This document shows positions 22,267 to 25,247 of a DNA stretch of 25,247 bases, one piece after another (position 1 is the stretch's first letter; each line of letters opens with the position of its first letter). Below the pieces are notes generated by a model. It was not told the origin of the DNA. It saw only the letters and a program-made list of their open reading frames with translations, and ran no database searches. The position numbers and the translations under genes were made by a program. The stretch spans positions 1 to 25,247 of the forward strand of contig CAYLYS010000037.1 in NCBI GenBank assembly GCA_964388175.1, given 5' to 3'. The stretch is from JAITWN01 sp964388175. GTDB lineage: Bacteria; Pseudomonadota; Gammaproteobacteria; SZUA-140.

Positions 22267-22353
22267 ATGAAGCCTATTGATGTCGTCATCGCACTGATAC
22301 TGACCGGTCTGCCTACCGGCTACCTGCTCTTCGCCATGCTGATGTCCAGCTGA
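22267..22353 (+). CDS. 28-residue single-span membrane peptide
   Basis: A short ORF encodes 28 residues: MKPIDVV, one hydrophobic segment (IALILTGLPTGYLLFAMLM) and SS at the end. It would span the inner membrane once. Support comes from the ordered signals upstream: TATAAT at 22225-22230 and AGGAGGGG starting at 22250, 11 bases before the ATG (8 bases from an in-frame GTG at 22264, which is an alternative start). Length and the GYLLFAML phrase recall KdpF-like and other accessory subunits of membrane complexes, but no kdp or oxidase gene is adjacent, so the partner is unknown. A weak hairpin (CCCGG 22360-22364 with CCGGG 22374-22378) follows the stop. Confidence 0.6.
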   Translation: MKPIDVVIALILTGLPTGYLLFAMLMSS

Positions 22354-22745
22354 ATTCTTCCCGGCTCGATTGTCCGGGCAGGCTTCTTCGCCGCCACCTG
22401 CAACGTGCGGCGCAAGGATGTTGTGCCTTCAAATCCCCTTTGCCTCTTCCACTGATCACTCAGAGCTGCGTCCCAGTGACGTGACATTGTCGGAGATGAA
22501 CTGCCATCGAACGGGGCGCGAAGAGCATCCGTGCGACGAGGCGGGATCATGCAGCATGCTTCCTTGCGCGATGCCATCCCCTGCTGCATGAAAGCGCATG
22601 CGATCGCGCTTCTAAGTACCCTGCTCCATCACAGGAAAATCATGCCTACGTGCGCTTTGTGAAGGCTGAGCAAAAACACTGCAATAAGTAAAATTACAAA
22701 AGGGGAGCAGCTGTTAGCGGAACGCAAACCTGCTTTTCAACAGGC

Positions 22746-22768
22746 TTATCCACAGAATCTGTGCATAG
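22746..22768. promoter_or_regulatory. DnaA box in an imperfect dyad
   Basis: TTATCCACA at 22746-22754 is a perfect match to the high-affinity E. coli DnaA box. It is followed after GAAT by CTGTGCATAG, an inverted, degenerate second box (CACAG-AAT-CTGTG is the perfect core at 22751-22763). A further TGTGCGCAG follows at about 22771. The site could bind DnaA, but no origin genes (dnaA, dnaN, gyrB, rpmH) are nearby, so a titration or regulatory site is likelier than oriC. Confidence 0.5.
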
Positions 22769-22880
22769 CTGTGCGCAGATCGGAAGCACGAAAAAAGCGC
22801 ATGGCAATGCCGCGCTCGAGACGTCCGAGCGAAGATGGAAAAGGAAGGAAAGAAAAGAAGAAACGCGGATGGCGGAACAG

Positions 22881-22906
22881 GCACGGACATAGGCAGGTAT
22901 CCGTGC
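22881..22906 (-). terminator. Possible terminator of tRNA-Pro
   Basis: GCACGGA (22881-22887) and TCCGTGC (22900-22906) form a 7-bp stem with a 12-base loop, 10 bases past the tRNA 3' end on the minus strand. A pyrimidine-rich tract (TTTCTTCTTTTCTTTCC) follows only about 16 bases later, so termination is plausible but not textbook. Confidence 0.45.
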
Positions 22907-22915
22907 AGTATTCGA

Positions 22916-22996
<81 letters not shown>

Positions 22997-23071
22997 ATAC
23001 AGATGAAATCGATTGTGGGCGGGATGATAAACGCTGAGCGTCCGGCCGTCCACTGCGGAATGCGCAGGGAC

Positions 23072-23431
23072 TCAGACTTTGTGGAAACCCTTCAGCAGTT
23101 CTTCGAGTTCCAGACGCAGTTGCTTGACGATCTGGCGACTGCGGTTGACGTCGGTCTTGCCTTCCTTGCCGGAAAGCTTCAGCCGCGCTCCACCGATGGT
23201 GAACCCTTGCTGATAGAGCAGATCGCGGATCTGGCGCACCACCATCACGTCCTGGCGCTGATAGTAACGCCGGTTACCGGCACGCTTGATCGGCGCGAGC
23301 TGTGGAAACTCCTGTTCCCAGTAACGCAACACGTGCGGCTTGACGCCGCACAGTTCGCTCACTTCCCCGATGGTGAAATAGCGTTTGCCGGGGATCGGCG
23401 GCAGTTCGTTATTCCCGCTGGGTTCCAGCAT
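23072..23431 (-). CDS. MerR-family transcriptional regulator next to ihfA
   Basis: The 119-residue protein has an N-terminal MerR winged helix (YFTIGEVSELCGVKPHVLRYWEQEFPQLAPIKRAGNRRYYQRQDVMVVRQIRDLL), then GFTIGGARLKLSG and a short coiled-coil tail ending GFHKV. No metal-binding cysteines typical of MerR, CueR or ZntR are present; the only Cys is inside the DNA-binding domain. This small variant regularly sits downstream of ihfA in Gammaproteobacteria, and its target is not established. The start ATG 23431 overlaps the end of ihfA by 23 bases. Co-transcription with pheT and ihfA is very likely. Confidence 0.93.
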   Translation of the reverse strand: MLEPSGNNELPPIPGKRYFTIGEVSELCGVKPHVLRYWEQEFPQLAPIKRAGNRRYYQRQDVMVVRQIRDLLYQQGFTIGGARLKLSGKEGKTDVNRSRQIVKQLRLELEELLKGFHKV

Positions 23432-23711
23432 GGGCCTCGACTCGCGCCTTCAATTTCTGCCCGGGATGAAAGGAAACCACCCGCCGTGCCGTGATCGGAA
23501 TCTCCTCGCCCGTTTTCGGATTGCGTCCGGGGCGTTCGTTCTTCTGCCGGAGATTGAAATTTCCGAAGCCCGACAATTTGACCTGCTGCCCGGATTCCAG
23601 TGCGTTGCGGATTTCCTCGAAGAACATCTCGACCAGATCCTTTGCTTCGCGCTTGTTCAGTCCGAACTCCTCGAACAGACGTTCGGCCATGTCAGCCTTT
23701 GTCAGTGCCAT
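23409..23711 (-). CDS. ihfA: Integration host factor alpha subunit
   Basis: The 100-residue product is the alpha subunit of IHF, a heterodimer that bends DNA sharply and aids recombination, replication and sigma-54 promoters. It begins MALTKADMAERLFEEFGLNKREAKDLVE and contains VKLSGFGNFNLRQKNERPGRNPKTGEEIPITARRVVSFHPGQKLK. The last stretch is the beta-arm with the DNA-intercalating proline (RPGRNPKTG). These phrases separate it from HU and IHF-beta. The ATG is 3 bases after the pheT stop, and the gene overlaps the merR-type gene by 23 bases. In E. coli too, ihfA follows pheT. Confidence 0.97.
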   Translation of the reverse strand: MALTKADMAERLFEEFGLNKREAKDLVEMFFEEIRNALESGQQVKLSGFGNFNLRQKNERPGRNPKTGEEIPITARRVVSFHPGQKLKARVEAHAGTQRE

Positions 23712-23714
23712 GCC

Positions 23715-25247
23715 TCACTCTCTCAGTGTTACGCCCAAGCGGTCCTTCAGCGCCTGCAGCACGCTCTGCATCAGGAGCCCAATTTCAGCCTCGGTAAGAG
23801 TGCGTGAAAAATCCTGCAGCGTCAAGCCCAGTGCCAGACTTTTCTTCCCTGAATCAACACCTTTACCCTGATAGATATCAAACAGACTCAAGCCCTGCAG
23901 TTGTTTGCCGCCGGCTTCGCGCGCGCAGGCGAGCACGGCGGCAGCTGGCACATGCTCGTCGACGATCAGCGCGAGGTCGCGGCGCACCGCCGGGAAGCGC
24001 GACAGTTCGCGGAAAGCCGGGCGCGGCGCCGCAGCGAGCGCATGCAGAGACAATTCGAATACCAGCGGATGAACGCTCAGATCGAGTTCCCGCACCAGTT
24101 GCGGATGCAAACGCCCGAGCCAACCGACCACCGCGCCCTGCTCATCGACGATGCGTGCGCATTGCCCGGGATGCAGCGCCGGATGTTCGGCAGGCTCGAA
24201 GCGGAAATGCTGCTGACCACCAAGCGCCAGCAACAGCGCTTCGACATCCGCCTTCACATCGTAGAAATCGACTTCGCGTGCCGGTACACCCCATTGCGCC
24301 GGCCACAAGGCGCCGGCCGCCAGACCCGAGACCGTCGGTTCCTCATGCAGTACATCGTCATCGAGTACGAACTTGGCGCCGTGCTCAAAGATTCTGACGC
24401 GTTCATGCTGGCGGTTGAGATTGTGCAGGGCGACCTGCGCCAATCCCGGCCAGAGCGAACTGCGCATCACCGCGGTGTCGGCGGAGATCGGGTTCGCCAG
24501 CGTCAGGCCTTCGTGCGCCGGATCGAAACGACGGCGCAGTGCGGCATCGATGAAACTGTAGGTGATCACTTCCTGGTAAGCGCGTGCGGCGAGCAGTTGC
24601 CGCGCCTGGGCGCCGCGCTCGGCGGCCGCATCGATCGGTGCCACCGGCAGCGCGCTGCGCGGACGCTGCACCGGGATGGCATCGTAACCGTGTACCCGCG
24701 CCACTTCTTCGATCAGATCCGCCTCGATGGCCAGATCGAAGCGGAAAGAAGGTGGAACGACTTCCCATTTTTCATTATCTTGCGTCGTGATTCGCATACC
24801 GAGTCGAGCCAGGATATCGCTGACTTCGGCGGCGGCCACCGGATAGCCCAGCACGCGCTGCAGACGTGCCGCCCGCAGTGTGATCGGCCGCCGTACGGGC
24901 AGATCCCCGGCCGACACCGCCTCGATCACCGGACCGGCCTCGCCGCCGGCGATGGCAACGATCAGCGCCGTCGCTCTTTCGATGGCGCGCGCCTGCAGTT
25001 CAGGATCGACGCCGCGTTCATAGCGATGCGAGGAATCGGTATGCAGGCCAAGACGTCGCGCGCGACCGGCCAGCGCCGCCGGCGCGAACCAGGCGCACTC
25101 GAGAAAGACCGCGCGCGTGTCGTCCCCGACCGCGCTGTCCGCGCCGCCCATGATGCCGGCCAGAGCAAGCGCGCGCGCTTCATCGGCGATCACCAGCATG
25201 TCCGCCTGCAGCGTCACGGTCTGTCCGTCGAGCAAGGCCAGTGTTTC
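23715..25247 (-). CDS. pheT: Phenylalanyl-tRNA synthetase beta subunit, 5' partial
   Basis: The last 510 residues are present; the frame is open to the right edge, so the start is outside. This subunit, with PheS, charges tRNA-Phe and hydrolyses mischarged Tyr-tRNA. The visible parts are the B3/B4 editing domain (ADEARALALAGIMGGADSAV, RYERGVDPEL), the B5 domain (VLGYPVAAAEVSDILARLGM, FDLAIEADLIEEVARVHGYDAIP), the catalytic-like core (TYSFID, LANPISADTAVMRSSL, ERVRIFEHGAKF) and the C-terminal anticodon-binding FDX-ACB domain (FRELSRFPAVRRDLALIVDE, SLFDIYQGKGVDSGKKSLAL, ending GVTLRE). The stop codon is complete. Confidence 0.97.
   Translation of the reverse strand, partial: ETLALLDGQTVTLQADMLVIADEARALALAGIMGGADSAVGDDTRAVFLECAWFAPAALAGRARRLGLHTDSSHRYERGVDPELQARAIERATALIVAIAGGEAGPVIEAVSAGDLPVRRPITLRAARLQRVLGYPVAAAEVSDILARLGMRITTQDNEKWEVVPPSFRFDLAIEADLIEEVARVHGYDAIPVQRPRSALPVAPIDAAAERGAQARQLLAARAYQEVITYSFIDAALRRRFDPAHEGLTLANPISADTAVMRSSLWPGLAQVALHNLNRQHERVRIFEHGAKFVLDDDVLHEEPTVSGLAAGALWPAQWGVPAREVDFYDVKADVEALLLALGGQQHFRFEPAEHPALHPGQCARIVDEQGAVVGWLGRLHPQLVRELDLSVHPLVFELSLHALAAAPRPAFRELSRFPAVRRDLALIVDEHVPAAAVLACAREAGGKQLQGLSLFDIYQGKGVDSGKKSLALGLTLQDFSRTLTEAEIGLLMQSVLQALKDRLGVTLRE

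Noticed and set aside
22370..22591. Possible genes in the gene-poor stretch (this one and 22320-22589 on the minus strand)
   Set aside because: Neither has a Shine-Dalgarno, recognisable family phrase or plausible composition.
22746..22754. Chromosomal replication origin
   Set aside because: One perfect DnaA box and a degenerate partner are too few, and none of the usual origin genes is in the window.
22776..22785. AGATCGGAAG resembling the start of a sequencing adapter
   Set aside because: Only 10 bases match before divergence; the flanking sequence is continuous genomic-looking DNA, so this is probably coincidence.

Overview
The window is about 25 kb of GC-rich chromosomal DNA, most likely from a non-enteric gammaproteobacterium. 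The best lineage clue is the right end: pheT, ihfA, a small MerR-type regulator gene and a tRNA-Pro(GGG) gene follow one another on the minus strand, an order typical of Gammaproteobacteria. A CysH with APS-reductase-type cysteines, a PhoP/PhoQ-like pair, a CcdA protein and two cyclic-di-GMP enzymes fit an environmental, respiring proteobacterium. A run of exactly 100 N at 7808-7907 shows that this is a draft scaffold. I cannot name the species.

Layout. (1) 1-2438, plus: 3' part of a large REC-HPt-REC-GGDEF-EAL signalling protein. (2) 2479-3942, minus: a DUF3014 membrane-anchored protein and a macro-domain protein. (3) 4076-5535, plus: a von Willebrand A protein followed after 2 nt by a membrane-anchored J-domain protein. 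(4) 5651-8255, minus: histidine kinase, response regulator and, across the assembly gap, a small c-type cytochrome. The cytochrome promoter carries a textbook-looking PhoP box. (5) 8385-14480, minus: one long co-oriented run, read msrA, alpha/beta hydrolase, Nudix hydrolase, mtnB, mtnD, mtnC, CopD-like membrane protein, DUF503 protein and rlmD. Many junctions are 4-base ATGA overlaps, and the run ends in a clean intrinsic terminator. (6) 14663-17910, plus: cysH, then an overlapping Ser/Thr kinase and PP2C phosphatase pair, a terminator, and ccdA. (7) 17947-22353: a 2-hydroxyacid dehydrogenase (minus), a Sel1-like secreted protein (plus), a small outer-membrane beta-barrel candidate (minus), an HDOD-GGDEF protein (minus) and a 28-residue membrane peptide gene (plus). 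(8) 22354-22916: a gene-poor stretch with a perfect DnaA box in an imperfect dyad. (9) 22917-25247, minus: tRNA-Pro, merR-type gene, ihfA and the 3' part of pheT.

How the genes work together. mtnB, mtnD and mtnC encode three consecutive steps of methionine salvage; the other steps must lie elsewhere. PhoP/PhoQ-like proteins probably control the adjacent cytochrome gene and perhaps themselves. The kinase and phosphatase are translationally linked and probably act on a common set of proteins. Two proteins make or break cyclic-di-GMP. No phage, insertion sequence or CRISPR array was seen. The least conventional content is the kinase/phosphatase module, the vWA/J-domain pair, the 28-residue membrane peptide and the DnaA-box dyad next to the tRNA gene.
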